The position numbers were made by a program, and so were the translations under genes. From Nocardioidaceae bacterium (GTDB taxonomy: Bacteria > Actinomycetota > Actinomycetes > Propionibacteriales > Nocardioidaceae): 64,000 bases of DNA. Below the pieces are notes generated by a model. That model did no database searches and had not been told where the DNA came from. It saw only the letters and a program-made list of their open reading frames with translations. The DNA lies in the NCBI GenBank assembly GCA_017744365.1, contig JAGIBL010000006.1, positions 62,001 to 126,000 on the forward strand, written 5' to 3'. Positions 15,334-24,305 of this stretch are shown piece by piece. Numbering within the stretch: the first letter of the stretch is position 1; every line of letters begins with the position of its first letter.

Positions 15334-16721
15334 ATCGCCTCCCCCAGGTCCCAGAAGACCCCGGTCATGATCCGCAGGGCGTCGAGCGCCAGGGACACCG
15401 GCAGGTGCTCGTTCGCCGCGTGCTGGCCGCAGGCCGGGTAGGAGTGCGGGATCCAGATCGTGGGGAGCCCGAGGATCTCGGAGAACACGTGGTTCGGCAG
15501 GGTGCCGCCCAGGTTCGGCAGCACCGCGGGCTCCGATCCGGTGGTCTCCCGCATCGAGCGCCGCGCCCACCCGACCCACGGGTCGCCGGGCTCGAGCCGG
15601 GTCGCCGGGGTGCACGGGCCCATCTCGATGCCGACCATCGACAGGCCGGCGCGGTCGAGGGTGGACCGCACGGTCGCCTCGACCTCGCTCATCGCCGTTC
15701 CGACGACGAAACGAAGCTGGCAGTGGGCGCTCGCCTCCCCGGGGATCGCGTTCGGGGGCACACCCGGCGGGCCTGCCTGCAGCGACAGCACCTCGAGCGA
15801 GTTCCAGGCGAGCACCCGCTCGGTGGCGGTGAGCCCCGGCTCGCCCCAGCCCTCGTCGGGGCGCGGGGCAGCAGGCCCGGCGTCGATGGTCACGTCGGCG
15901 AGCAGCGCGCGGACCTCGGCATCCAGCGGCGGCGGGCGAAGCCGCTCCGGGCGGATGCGTCCGCGTCCGTCGACGAGTGCGTCGATCGCGCTGGCCAGGA
16001 CGGTGGCGGGGTTGCGCAGCACCCCACCCCAGTTGCCCGAGTGGTACGACGCGTCCCGCAGCCTCGCGCGCAGGACGAAGTTCGCCTCGCCGCGGGACCC
16101 CAGGAAGATCGTGGGGCGGCCGGCGGCGCAGCGCACCCCGTCGGAGGCGATCAGCACGTCCGCGCTCAGGTCCTCCCGGCGCGCGACGCAGATCTCCTCG
16201 AGCCCGGGCGAGCCGACCTCCTCCCCCGTCTCGACCAGCACCTTGAGGTTGAACCCGAGCCGCCCGCGCCTCGCCGCGAGCACGTGAGCGATCGCCGCGA
16301 CGTTGATGGAGTGCTGCCCCTTGTTGTCCGCGGTGCCCCGGCCGTACCAGCGCCCTCCACGCGACGTGACCTCCCACGGCGGCAGCCCGGACTCCCACGC
16401 GTCCTCCTCCACGGCCACCACGTCGGCGTGTCCGTAGACCAGGACCGTCGGCAACGCGGCGTCCTCGTGGCGCCGGGCGAGGAGCACGGGCCCCGCGCCA
16501 CGAACGGGGTTCTCGACGATCTCGACCGCACAGCCGAGGCGACCCAGTGCAGGGGCGATCTCGTCCGCCAGGTACGCGTGCAGCTGAGGCAGGCACTCAG
16601 GTTCCGAGCTGACGGTCCGGTAGGCGACGCGTCGACGGAGGTCGGCGAGCAGCTGGCCGGAGCTCAGGTGCTGCTCGACGGAGTCGACGGCGTGGGAACG
16701 GGAGTCCGGCACGCCCGCCAT
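15321..16721 (-). CDS. M20-family metallopeptidase (dipeptidase/amidohydrolase)
   Basis: A 466-residue M20 peptidase. Metal ligands visible are His in YGHADVVAV, Asp in YGRGTADNKGQ, the Glu pair in TGEEVGSPG, and a late His in HAANEHLP. The lid (dimerisation) domain lies between about residues 200 and 350. M20 enzymes cleave dipeptides or N-acyl amino acids with two zinc ions. The ATG at 16721 was chosen because the longer open frame upstream has no family similarity. It lies just upstream of icmF in the same direction and is divergent from the CoA transferase. Confidence 0.87.
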   Translation of the reverse strand: MAGVPDSRSHAVDSVEQHLSSGQLLADLRRRVAYRTVSSEPECLPQLHAYLADEIAPALGRLGCAVEIVENPVRGAGPVLLARRHEDAALPTVLVYGHADVVAVEEDAWESGLPPWEVTSRGGRWYGRGTADNKGQHSINVAAIAHVLAARRGRLGFNLKVLVETGEEVGSPGLEEICVARREDLSADVLIASDGVRCAAGRPTIFLGSRGEANFVLRARLRDASYHSGNWGGVLRNPATVLASAIDALVDGRGRIRPERLRPPPLDAEVRALLADVTIDAGPAAPRPDEGWGEPGLTATERVLAWNSLEVLSLQAGPPGVPPNAIPGEASAHCQLRFVVGTAMSEVEATVRSTLDRAGLSMVGIEMGPCTPATRLEPGDPWVGWARRSMRETTGSEPAVLPNLGGTLPNHVFSEILGLPTIWIPHSYPACGQHAANEHLPVSLALDALRIMTGVFWDLGEAISRI

Positions 16722-16872
16722 CCTCGGCCCGCCCCCGCCGGGATGCTCGTGGTCGGGAACGATCCACGACCTCGACGTTGGTGGCCGTGCACAAGCAGGC
16801 CGGCGGCCGCGCGGACTGCAATGCCAGTCTGCACCGCGGATGATCCGGTGCCCGCCCGGAAGGAGAGCCGGA

Positions 16873-18033
16873 GTGACCACGTTGCGCGGCGTGACCGTCA
16901 TCGAGGTCGGGGGATTCCTGGCGGCGCCGTGGGCGACCATGCACCTGGCCGACCTCGGCGCCCGCGTCATCAAGATCGAGCGGGCCGGTGACGGTGACGC
17001 CGTACGGGACGCTCCACCGCTCGTCGACGGGCACAGCGCCGCGTTCGCGTCCATCAACAGGAACAAGGAGTCGGTCGAGCTCGACCTCGAGACCGACACC
17101 GGGCGTGCCCTCTTCCTCGAGCTCGTCGCGGGGGCCGACGTCCTGGTGGAGAACCTCCGCCCAGGTGCGATGGGCCGCCTCGGCCTGGGCTACGACGACC
17201 TCGCCGGAGTCGCACCGCGGCTGATCTACGCGTCGGCGTCCGGCTGGGGCCAGGACGGCCCGGACGCGCACCTCCCCGGGCTGGACATCATGGCTCAGGC
17301 GCGCAGCGGCCTGATGAGCAGGACCGGGGACCCCGACGGTCCACCCGCCAAGGTCGGGGTACCGGTGTGCGATCTCGTCTGTGCGCTCTACGTGGCTCTC
17401 GCGGTCACGGCTGCCTTGCACGAGCGCGAACGGACCGGGACCGGCCAGCACATCGACGTCTCGCTGCTGGAGGCTGCGATCTCGCTGGCCGTCTGGGAGT
17501 GGCCACGCCACGTCACCGGGGCCGACCCGGGGACGCGGTCGGGAACCGCTCACCAGAGCCTGGCGCCGTACCAGGTCTTCGACACCCGTGACGGTCACGT
17601 CGCCATCGGCGCCGTGACGCGGCTCACCTGGCACGCGCTCTGCGAGGCCCTCGGGCTGAGCGACCTCCTGCAGGACCGGCGGCTCAGCGACGCGGGCCTG
17701 CGCTTCCAGCACCGTGAGGAGGTCGTGGAGCGACTCCAGTCGGTCACCCTCGGGTACTCCGCCGCCGAGCTGGTCGCCCTGCTCGGCGACGCCGGTGTTC
17801 CGTGCGCGCGCCTCGCCGACATGGCCCAGGCCTTCGAGGATCCTCAGCTCGTGGCCCGGGACTTCTACTGGGACGCGGCGCACCCGCGCCTCGGTTCGGT
17901 CCCCCAGATGGGCTCCCCGATGCGGTTCTCCCGCACACCGACGGTCCGGAGCCACGCAGGGCCGATGCTCGGCGAGCACACGACCGCCGTCCTGCGCGAG
18001 CTGGCGCCGGACGAGGGGAAGCACCATGGCTGA
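16873..18033 (+). CDS. CaiB/BaiF family CoA transferase
   Basis: A 386-residue family III CoA transferase. The N-terminal Rossmann part has the usual GFLAAPWATMHLADLGARVIKIE-like pattern, and the catalytic Asp is in PGLDIMAQARSG near residue 145. Members move CoA between carboxylic acids through a mixed anhydride on that Asp. The GTG at 16873 has AGGAG seven bases upstream; an ATG 33 bases earlier is less likely. The gene overlaps the enoyl-CoA hydratase by eight bases, so the two form an operon that activates and then hydrates an unsaturated acid. Confidence 0.9.
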   Translation: MTTLRGVTVIEVGGFLAAPWATMHLADLGARVIKIERAGDGDAVRDAPPLVDGHSAAFASINRNKESVELDLETDTGRALFLELVAGADVLVENLRPGAMGRLGLGYDDLAGVAPRLIYASASGWGQDGPDAHLPGLDIMAQARSGLMSRTGDPDGPPAKVGVPVCDLVCALYVALAVTAALHERERTGTGQHIDVSLLEAAISLAVWEWPRHVTGADPGTRSGTAHQSLAPYQVFDTRDGHVAIGAVTRLTWHALCEALGLSDLLQDRRLSDAGLRFQHREEVVERLQSVTLGYSAAELVALLGDAGVPCARLADMAQAFEDPQLVARDFYWDAAHPRLGSVPQMGSPMRFSRTPTVRSHAGPMLGEHTTAVLRELAPDEGKHHG

Positions 18034-18790
18034 GGTCGTCACCGAGTGCGTCGACGGCGTGCTCCGAGTCACGCTCGACCGACCCGAGAAGCTCAACGCC
18101 CTCACCTGGACGATGTACGACGCGCTCGAGGCCGCGTGCGAGCAGGCTCATGCGCCGGAGATCCGCGCCATGGTGCTCAGGTCCTCGAGCAACCGGGCAT
18201 TCGCCGCGGGGACCGACATCACCCAGTTCCGGGCCTTCCGCAGCGGTGCCGACGCCGTGGCGTACGAGCGCCGCGTGAGCGCCGTACTCGACGCGATCCT
18301 GGCGGTCCCGGTGCCGACGCTCGCGTCCATCACCGGTTGCTGCATCGGTGGCGGGTTCCTCGTGGCCTGTGCCTGCGACCTGCGTCTCGCGAGCACGGAC
18401 GCGGTCTTCGGGGCCCCGATGGCGCGCACCCTCGGCAACTGCCTGTCCCAGCAGTCCTCCCGGCTCCTCGTCGACCTTCTCGGCCGCGGACCGACCATGG
18501 ACCTGCTCCTCCGCGCGCGGTTGATGTCTGCGGAGGAGGCCCACCAGCGCGGCTTCCTGGCCGTCGTGTGCGCTCCGGAGGAGCTCGACTCGCTCACGGA
18601 CGCCGAGCTCGACAACCTTCGCGACCTGGCGCCCTTGAGCCTGTGGGCCGCGAAGGCCGCACTGAACCGGACCTCGTCGCCCCCCACGGAGGACGAGGAC
18701 ATCCTCCGCACCGTCTACGGCAGCCACGACTTCCGGCAGGCGGTAGAGGGCTTCGGCAGCGGTCGTCTCCCCTCCTGGACGGGCACCTGA
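18026..18790 (+). CDS. Enoyl-CoA hydratase/isomerase family protein
   Basis: A 254-residue crotonase-fold protein. The oxyanion-hole segments are FAAGTDITQF (about 55-65) and CCIGGGFLVACACD (about 100-112). The second glutamate typical of hydratases is not obvious: the usual position reads ARTLGNC, so the reaction could be isomerisation or another crotonase reaction. It is coupled to the CoA transferase and ends four bases before the convergent toroid protein gene. Confidence 0.87.
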   Translation: MAEVVTECVDGVLRVTLDRPEKLNALTWTMYDALEAACEQAHAPEIRAMVLRSSSNRAFAAGTDITQFRAFRSGADAVAYERRVSAVLDAILAVPVPTLASITGCCIGGGFLVACACDLRLASTDAVFGAPMARTLGNCLSQQSSRLLVDLLGRGPTMDLLLRARLMSAEEAHQRGFLAVVCAPEELDSLTDAELDNLRDLAPLSLWAAKAALNRTSSPPTEDEDILRTVYGSHDFRQAVEGFGSGRLPSWTGT

Positions 18791-18794
18791 GGCG

Positions 18795-19673
18795 TCAAGT
18801 TGCCCGGGCGTCCGGCACCAGCGAGATCCGGCCGTGCTCGTGGAGACGAAGCAGGTTGCTGACCGTGAAGCTGCTGCGCCAGTCGAGTGCCTGGCCGGCC
18901 GACCAGTGCAGGAAGTCGAAGTCCCACCCGCCGTCCTCGAGCTGCTCGGCCTCGACGCGGTCGAGGTCCGCGGCGATCTGCTCGGGCGTGAACATCCGGC
19001 GGCTGCGGGCGCCGCGACGAGGAGACAGGGTCAGCGGCGTGACCGCCTCGCCCTCGATCCCGCCCGGCACCGGCATGGCGCCGTCCGCCTCCACCAGGGC
19101 GCGGAAGCGATCGACCTGGGCGGCGGCGCGGTCAGCGTCGGGAACGGCGTCGAGGAACCGCAGGGCGAACACGACGGTGTAGGTGTGCGGCCGAACCTCG
19201 GTCTCCAGCTCCTGCCAGCACCAGTCGGTGGCGCGCTCGAGCCACGGCGTGCGCACGTCGGTCTGCCACAGCGCGCCCGCCAGGGCGAAGGTCAGGAAGG
19301 TCGGACCACCCGGGTTGATGAAGGGAGCGTGCGGGTACCCGGCGCCGGTCGGCATCATCTGCGGCAGCGTGCCGTCGGCGGCCGACACGTCGGCGAGCCA
19401 GCTCGCGGCGGCGTCGTACATCGGGTGCTGGGTGAGGCCGAGCTCGACGAGCGTCTCCAGCGCGACCAGGGTGGCGGACGGCTCGCTTCCCGGCGCCCGG
19501 ATGTCGGGCTCCAGAGCGTGGCCGAAACCGCCGTCGCGGTTCTGGTAGGCCCGGAGGGCGCCGACGACGTCCTCGGTCGATGCCCGGCCGAGGTGGTGCT
19601 CGAGCCGACGGCGGTCGAGGAGCCGGGCGCTGGCGTAGGTGAACTGGATCGCGGCGTCGATGTCGATGGTCAT
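18795..19673 (-). CDS. Alpha/alpha-toroid (prenyltransferase/squalene-cyclase-like repeat) protein
   Basis: A 292-residue soluble protein without a signal peptide. It carries short repeats of the alpha/alpha toroid class: QNRDGGFG near residue 45, DGTLPQM, and DGGWDFDF near 250. These resemble the QW motifs of terpene cyclases and prenyltransferase beta subunits, but the catalytic DXDD of squalene cyclases is absent. It may bind or hydrolyse a small substrate or be a non-enzymatic repeat protein. It lies next to a divergent-function AraC gene; no clear partner. Confidence 0.75.
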   Translation of the reverse strand: MTIDIDAAIQFTYASARLLDRRRLEHHLGRASTEDVVGALRAYQNRDGGFGHALEPDIRAPGSEPSATLVALETLVELGLTQHPMYDAAASWLADVSAADGTLPQMMPTGAGYPHAPFINPGGPTFLTFALAGALWQTDVRTPWLERATDWCWQELETEVRPHTYTVVFALRFLDAVPDADRAAAQVDRFRALVEADGAMPVPGGIEGEAVTPLTLSPRRGARSRRMFTPEQIAADLDRVEAEQLEDGGWDFDFLHWSAGQALDWRSSFTVSNLLRLHEHGRISLVPDARAT

Positions 19674-19725
19674 GACATCGAGGATCGTCGTCGGCGGGTG
19701 CTGGTTCTTGTACGAATCGGCCAGG

Positions 19726-20493
19726 TCAGTGGTGCGTGACGAGGTCGCGTGCCGAGGCGACCGTCCGATCCTGGGTCCACAGCGCCGGGTCGGCCCGTTC
19801 GACGCGGAGCGCCCGTGGTGTCACGCCGGTGAGCTGCTTGAGGTCGCGGGTCAGGTGTGCCTGGTCGCTGTAGCCCGACTGCACCGCGATGGAGGCGAGA
19901 GACCGGCCGGGTCGGTCGATCAACGACACCACCCGGGTCAGGCGTCCGACGTGGGCGAGCTCGCGCGGTGAGAGTCCGGTGAGCTCGCGGGTCGTGCGGC
20001 GGGCCTGCCGTTCCGAGACTCCGGTCGACCACCCGGTGCGCTCGACGCCGCCGGAGGGAGCGTGCAGGAGCCCCTTCACCAACGACATCTGCCACGGGGA
20101 GGTGTCGATGCTGCTCCAGCAGCGCGGGACCTGGCCGGCCCACACCGCCGCCGCGACCTCCTCGGCGACACGAGGCGCGACGAGGTCCTGCAGCGGCAGC
20201 ACCCGGTCGCGGAGATCCGCCGCCGTCGTACGGAACAGCAGCGGGATGGACCAGGGCTGGAGCCGCAGGCCGCGGAACGTGACCGCCGGGAGCAGGGCGA
20301 GGCGATGGGGTGTCATCGTCGGTCCGACCACGACCGCGGTTCCGGTCGCGTCGACCACGATGTCGGTGCAGGCGTCGGGAAGCACGGTGGCGCCGGCGCC
20401 CGGCGCGAGCGAGCCGCGGCGGACCCACACGCAGCGGAACGCATCGGGCAGGTCGCACGGCTGCTCGACGTACGCGGGGCCGAACGTCTCCAT
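19726..20493 (-). CDS. AraC-family transcriptional regulator
   Basis: A 255-residue regulator. The C-terminal double helix-turn-helix (about 150-245) has the family pattern RSLASIAVQSGYSDQAHLTRD followed by LTGVTPRALR. The N-terminal part is the DUF6597-like sensor typical of actinobacterial AraC proteins, including PDACTDIVVDATG. It lies upstream of the toroid protein gene in the same direction, 52 bp away, and may regulate it. Confidence 0.85.
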   Translation of the reverse strand: METFGPAYVEQPCDLPDAFRCVWVRRGSLAPGAGATVLPDACTDIVVDATGTAVVVGPTMTPHRLALLPAVTFRGLRLQPWSIPLLFRTTAADLRDRVLPLQDLVAPRVAEEVAAAVWAGQVPRCWSSIDTSPWQMSLVKGLLHAPSGGVERTGWSTGVSERQARRTTRELTGLSPRELAHVGRLTRVVSLIDRPGRSLASIAVQSGYSDQAHLTRDLKQLTGVTPRALRVERADPALWTQDRTVASARDLVTHH

Positions 20494-20550
20494 GCGGCCA
20501 GTCTGCCTGCCCGCACCGACACCGTGGCTCGGTGGTGGATCGGGTCGGCC

Positions 20551-20994
20551 TCAGTCGAGCGGGAGGGGACGATTGGCGCTGTCGAGGAACTCGACCGTGG
20601 AGAAGGCGATGTCCGCGTCGCCGACGTTCTCGAGGTCGTGAAGCAGGTACTCGCCCTCCGCGAAGCGGAAGTGCTTGGTCTCACCGGCCACGTACTCCAC
20701 CTCACGCGTCGTCCCGTCAGCGGTGTGCTGGCGGCTGCGACCGGGAACCAGCGCGGTCCAGAAGTAGTCGAGCACGTGCCGGTGGGCTCCCAGCCGCTCG
20801 CCCGGCTCCAGCTTGATCTCCCAGATCCGGACACGGTCGGACTCGCTGAGGAGCCGGCTTCCCACCTGCCCGTTGAAGGCGTGGCGCTCGAAGTCCTCGA
20901 CGAGGTCCTCGTCCCAGCCCTCGAAGTCCTTGCCGGTCAAGGTTCCTGCCAGCGGCTGGCTCGTGAGGGTGGTGTCTCCACGGTCGTTCGTCAT
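20551..20994 (-). CDS. Cupin-like protein
   Basis: A 147-residue protein. The middle shows a cupin pattern (EPGERLGAHRHVLDYFWTAL near 70-90, HFRFAEGEYLLHDLENVGD near 115-130) with several His and Glu that may bind metal. ATG at 20994 is preferred over one at 21024 because AAAGGAAG lies just before it. It is the last gene of the leftward arm after the PRISE-type reductase and the dehydrogenase, so it is probably controlled by the LysR regulator. Role unknown. Confidence 0.75.
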   Translation of the reverse strand: MTNDRGDTTLTSQPLAGTLTGKDFEGWDEDLVEDFERHAFNGQVGSRLLSESDRVRIWEIKLEPGERLGAHRHVLDYFWTALVPGRSRQHTADGTTREVEYVAGETKHFRFAEGEYLLHDLENVGDADIAFSTVEFLDSANRPLPLD

Positions 20995-21058
20995 GGTTCT
21001 TCCTTTCGTGCACCAGGTGCACATCGCGGTTGAGCTGTCAGGGGTGCGGAGGCTGCTG

Positions 21059-22141
21059 CTAAGGCAGGACCCGGTTGCTGCGCAGCGACCGGATCTGCCT
21101 GGTGAACATCTCCTCGCTGTCGACGAAGACGTTCCAGCCGTGCGACCGGGCCTTCAGGTCGCTGCGGACGTTGTCGTACTCGGAGTTGAAGATGAAGTCG
21201 CCGAAGCCCCACACCGCGACCTTGTCGAAGGGCACCTCGACCAGGTCGTGCGCAGCGGTCATGCGGTCCCACAACGGGCCGTAGTCCTGCATCATCGCGG
21301 TGAGGTTGACGGGGGCGGGATCCGCCAACGGCATGTCGAAGGCGCGAGCGATCACGGGGAACATGTCGCGCCACCGGAAGGCGTCGCCGTTGGTGATGTT
21401 GTACGCCTCCCCGCGACACGCGGGAGTCTGCGCGGCCCATGCAGCGGCCTTACCCAGAAGCTCGGCCTCGTTGACCTGGTAGAGCGCGTTGTAGGCCTTC
21501 TCGGTACCGGGGAACCGCAGGGGCAGGCCCAGCTCCTTGCTGATCGCGGCGTACACCCCGATGACCATCAGGAGGCTCATCGGCGTGCCCATCGACTCCC
21601 CCATGACCGCCTCGGGCCGGAGGGCTGTCCAGTCCCAGGCAGCCGACGGAGCGCGCCCGGCGAGGTAGTCCTGCTGATCGAAGTAGAAGTTCGGGCCGAT
21701 GTGGCGGGGGTCGGACTCCTTCGCGGGAGTCTTGAACGGACCCAGGTGGCAGCCGTAGTACTTGCCACCTTGGAAGAGGGTCACGTGCTCGAGCGGGTGC
21801 CCTGCCTCCTCGGTCGACTCGACGGCCGAGGCCAGCAGCTCCAGGTTGGGCGCCACTTCCTCGGCCGGACGGGAGCGCTGCTGGTAGGCGGCGTACACGA
21901 GGTGCGTGACGGGTCGGGAGTCCGCGGCTGTGCGCAGGGCTTCGACCGCGCTCGTCCTGTCGAACAGGTCGGTCTCGATGTACTCGGTCTCTGCGGGCTC
22001 GTCTCCCAGGAGCCACACGGGTCGGTGGCGGCTGAGTCCGGTCACCTCCCAGTCCGGGAGGGTGGCGAAGTGGGCCACCACACCGCGGCCGATGACGCCG
22101 CCGGCACCGACGACCAGGGCATGCTTGCGCACGTCAGTCAT
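21059..22141 (-). CDS. PRISE-type reductase (progesterone 5-beta-reductase/iridoid synthase-like SDR)
   Basis: A 360-residue atypical SDR. The nucleotide loop is GAGGVIGRG near residue 12. The PRISE hallmarks are present: FQGGKYYGCHLGPFKTPAKE around 125-145 with the active-site Lys, and NFYFDQQDYL around 155, which carries the conserved Tyr. Enzymes of this family use NADPH to reduce activated C=C bonds of enones, such as steroids, iridoid precursors and small enones. Start ATG at 22141, 27 bp after the dehydrogenase gene. Together with the two dehydrogenases nearby it suggests breakdown of a cyclic or terpenoid-like compound, which is inference. Confidence 0.85.
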   Translation of the reverse strand: MTDVRKHALVVGAGGVIGRGVVAHFATLPDWEVTGLSRHRPVWLLGDEPAETEYIETDLFDRTSAVEALRTAADSRPVTHLVYAAYQQRSRPAEEVAPNLELLASAVESTEEAGHPLEHVTLFQGGKYYGCHLGPFKTPAKESDPRHIGPNFYFDQQDYLAGRAPSAAWDWTALRPEAVMGESMGTPMSLLMVIGVYAAISKELGLPLRFPGTEKAYNALYQVNEAELLGKAAAWAAQTPACRGEAYNITNGDAFRWRDMFPVIARAFDMPLADPAPVNLTAMMQDYGPLWDRMTAAHDLVEVPFDKVAVWGFGDFIFNSEYDNVRSDLKARSHGWNVFVDSEEMFTRQIRSLRSNRVLP

Positions 22142-22168
22142 GGCACTGCCTTTCTGCCGTCCGGGCGA

Positions 22169-23155
22169 TCAGAAGGTCAGGTGCACCTTGACGTTGGCGG
22201 GGTCGTCGGTCGCGCGCATCGCGGCAGCGGCGTCCTCGTAGTGGTATCGCGCGGTGATGACCGGGGTCAGGTCGATGTCCTGGCGCCCCAGGAAGCGCAG
22301 GGCGGCCGGCCAGATGCCTGCGCTTCCCGTGGTGCCACGGACCGTGAGGTCCTTGGCCTGGACGAGACCCCAGGGTGCGGCGACGCTGTCGTCGGCGCAG
22401 ATGCCGATGTTGGTGATCCGGCCTCCGAACCGGGCCAGGGTGACGGTGCTGGCAAGCCCGGCCGGATGGCCCGAGGCCTCGATGACCAGATCGGCTCCGT
22501 CGAGCCCCGTGGCGGACCGGATCTCTGCCAGTGCGTCGAGGCTGGTCGGGTCGAGGACCAGGTCGGCTCCCAGCTTGGTGGCGAGCTGGCGCCGCAGGTC
22601 GGAGGGCTCGAGGACGACCGTGGTCGAGCCGTTGGCCTTCGCCACGGCCAGGGCGCAGAGGCCGATCATGCCGCCGCCGACGATCACCACCACGTCGGCG
22701 GCATCGGAGCCGCCACTGACCTTGAAGGCGTTGTAGGCGATGGTGAAGGGCTCCACGAGTGCGCCCTGCTCGAACGTCATGGCGTCGGGCATGCGGTGCA
22801 GCAGGTTCGCCGGTACGACGAACTCCTCGGATGCGGCGCCCTGGTAGGTGAAGCCGAACCAGTGGTTCGGGGCGATCACGCACTCCCCGACCACCCTGTC
22901 GCCGGGCCGCACGTTGGTCACGGCTTCGCCGACGGCGACGACCTCGCCGGACCACTCGTGCCCCGGAACCACCGGGTCCGGGATGTCCAGCTGGGCGTCG
23001 AGGTGTCCCTCGAGGAGCTCGTTGTCCGAGCGGCACAGGCCGACGACCTTCGCGGCGACCAGCACGTCGGTGGCGCCCAGCGGCGCCAGCTCGAACGAGC
23101 GAACGTCAACGGTGCGCGGGTCGGATCCGAAGACCACGGCGCGGGTCGAAGTCAT
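22169..23155 (-). CDS. Zinc-type medium-chain dehydrogenase lacking the structural-zinc Cys cluster
   Basis: A 328-residue MDR protein. The catalytic zinc site is visible as Cys of GLCRSDNELLEGH near residue 40 and His-Glu of PGHEWSG near 65. The NAD loop is VGGGMIGLCAL near 160. The loop after GDRVVGECVIAP lacks the four-Cys structural zinc cluster of most family members and is shortened. It resembles polyol/threonine-type dehydrogenases. First gene of the leftward arm of the LysR locus, with a promoter and LysR-type site just upstream. Confidence 0.85.
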   Translation of the reverse strand: MTSTRAVVFGSDPRTVDVRSFELAPLGATDVLVAAKVVGLCRSDNELLEGHLDAQLDIPDPVVPGHEWSGEVVAVGEAVTNVRPGDRVVGECVIAPNHWFGFTYQGAASEEFVVPANLLHRMPDAMTFEQGALVEPFTIAYNAFKVSGGSDAADVVVIVGGGMIGLCALAVAKANGSTTVVLEPSDLRRQLATKLGADLVLDPTSLDALAEIRSATGLDGADLVIEASGHPAGLASTVTLARFGGRITNIGICADDSVAAPWGLVQAKDLTVRGTTGSAGIWPAALRFLGRQDIDLTPVITARYHYEDAAAAMRATDDPANVKVHLTF

Positions 23156-23231
23156 TACGTGTCTCCATCGCTAGTCGGGTCGACGCCACGTTCGTGCGTC
23201 TGCGCAGATCCTGCGCGCCCGAAGCGATTGG

Positions 23232-23275
23232 TGTCCAAGACCAGAAACGCAGCCTTTCCATAGTCATCGGCTATG
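23232..23275 (-). promoter_or_regulatory. LysR-regulated promoter of the dehydrogenase arm
   Basis: Read on the minus strand: a 17-bp interrupted palindrome CATAG-N7-CTATG (23275-23259), 16 bp starting GAAA, then GGTCTTGGACA (23242-23232), which holds a -35-like TTGGAC. The same three parts in the same order and spacing precede the SDR gene at 24192-24235 on the other strand. The palindrome overlaps the stop codon of the LysR gene. Confidence 0.6.
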
Positions 23276-24170
23276 TCACGGCGCTCTCACGCTTGCGTCG
23301 CAGGTGCCGGGTCGTCTGCCGGAGGACGCGCACGTAGGAGTCCACGAGGGGCGAGAACTCGGTGCGCCCGTAGGCCGCGAGCGGCCGCAGCAGGGGCGGA
23401 TCGAGGTGGACGATCGAGGCCCGTAGCCCCGGAGGCACGATGTTGCTGGGAACCAGGGCAGGTCCGATCCCGGCAGCCGCCAGCCGGGCAGCGGCCTCGA
23501 CCTGGCCGGTCCGGACGGACCCGCGAGCCCGGAAGCCGGCCGCTGCGCAGATCTCGTCCAGGAAGTCCGACAGGCCGTGCGACTCGTCGTAGAGCACCCA
23601 CTCGCTCTCGGCGAAGTCGGTCAGCGGCCGCGGGCCGATCGTGGCCTCCGCCGCGTCCCTGGCCAGGACGATGACGAACTCCTCCTCGCCGAGCTCCACC
23701 ACGGGTCCTCGCCACTCCGTGGGGGTGGGCCCGATGGCGACGTCGCCGATGCCGGCCGCCACCGCCTGCTGCAGGGCCTCGCGGTGGCGGTACTCGTGCA
23801 GGCCCATGGTCACGCCCGGCCGCAGCTGGTGCCACGCGCTGATGGAGGCGGGGAGCAGTCCCACGGCGATGGACAGGACCGTGGCGATCTGGATCTCGCC
23901 GCTGTTGCCGTCGAGGGTGGCGCGGGCCGCCCGCCGCGCGCGGGACGCGGCCAGCACGGCCTGCTGCGCCTCGACCTGGAAGGCCCGGCCCGCCGGAGTC
24001 AGGACGACCCCGCGCGGAAGGCGCTCGAACAGCTTGCCGCCCAGCTCCCGCTCCAGGCGCGCTATCTGCGTCGACAGGCTCGGCTGGGCGATCGTGAGCC
24101 GTTCGGCGGCACGCGTGAACGACCCCTCCTCGGCCACGGTGAGGAAGTACTCCATCTGGTGCAGCTGCAT
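23271..24170 (-). CDS. LysR-family transcriptional regulator
   Basis: A 299-residue LysR regulator. The N-terminal winged helix-turn-helix reads MEYFLTVAEEGSFTRAAERL then IAQPSLSTQIARLERELG. The C-terminal two-lobed effector domain runs from about residue 90. The ATG at 24170 matches the usual LysR N-terminus; an ATG 24 bases upstream adds residues not seen in the family. It sits between two operons that diverge from it and carries near-identical promoter modules at both flanks, one of which is 22 bp before its own start, so autoregulation is likely. Confidence 0.92.
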   Translation of the reverse strand: MQLHQMEYFLTVAEEGSFTRAAERLTIAQPSLSTQIARLERELGGKLFERLPRGVVLTPAGRAFQVEAQQAVLAASRARRAARATLDGNSGEIQIATVLSIAVGLLPASISAWHQLRPGVTMGLHEYRHREALQQAVAAGIGDVAIGPTPTEWRGPVVELGEEEFVIVLARDAAEATIGPRPLTDFAESEWVLYDESHGLSDFLDEICAAAGFRARGSVRTGQVEAAARLAAAGIGPALVPSNIVPPGLRASIVHLDPPLLRPLAAYGRTEFSPLVDSYVRVLRQTTRHLRRKRESAVT

Positions 24171-24191
24171 GGAACCAAGAAACCACGCTGC

Positions 24192-24235
24192 CATATCGCT
24201 TGGCTATAGAAACCGTCGCAACTGGGTCTTGGACA
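24192..24235 (+). promoter_or_regulatory. LysR-regulated promoter of the SDR/transporter arm
   Basis: CATAT-N7-CTATA (24192-24208), 16 bp starting GAAA, then GGTCTTGGACA (24225-24235). It mirrors the module at 23232-23275: the 11-bp word is identical and the palindromes share the pattern CATA-N8-CTAT. The site lies between the LysR start and the SDR gene and may serve both directions. Confidence 0.6.
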
Positions 24236-24305
24236 AGTATCGCTGGGCCACCTCATGCTCTCCGTGACCGCCGCCCGAACCGGCCTCGAAGGAGACGAAA
24301 CGCAG

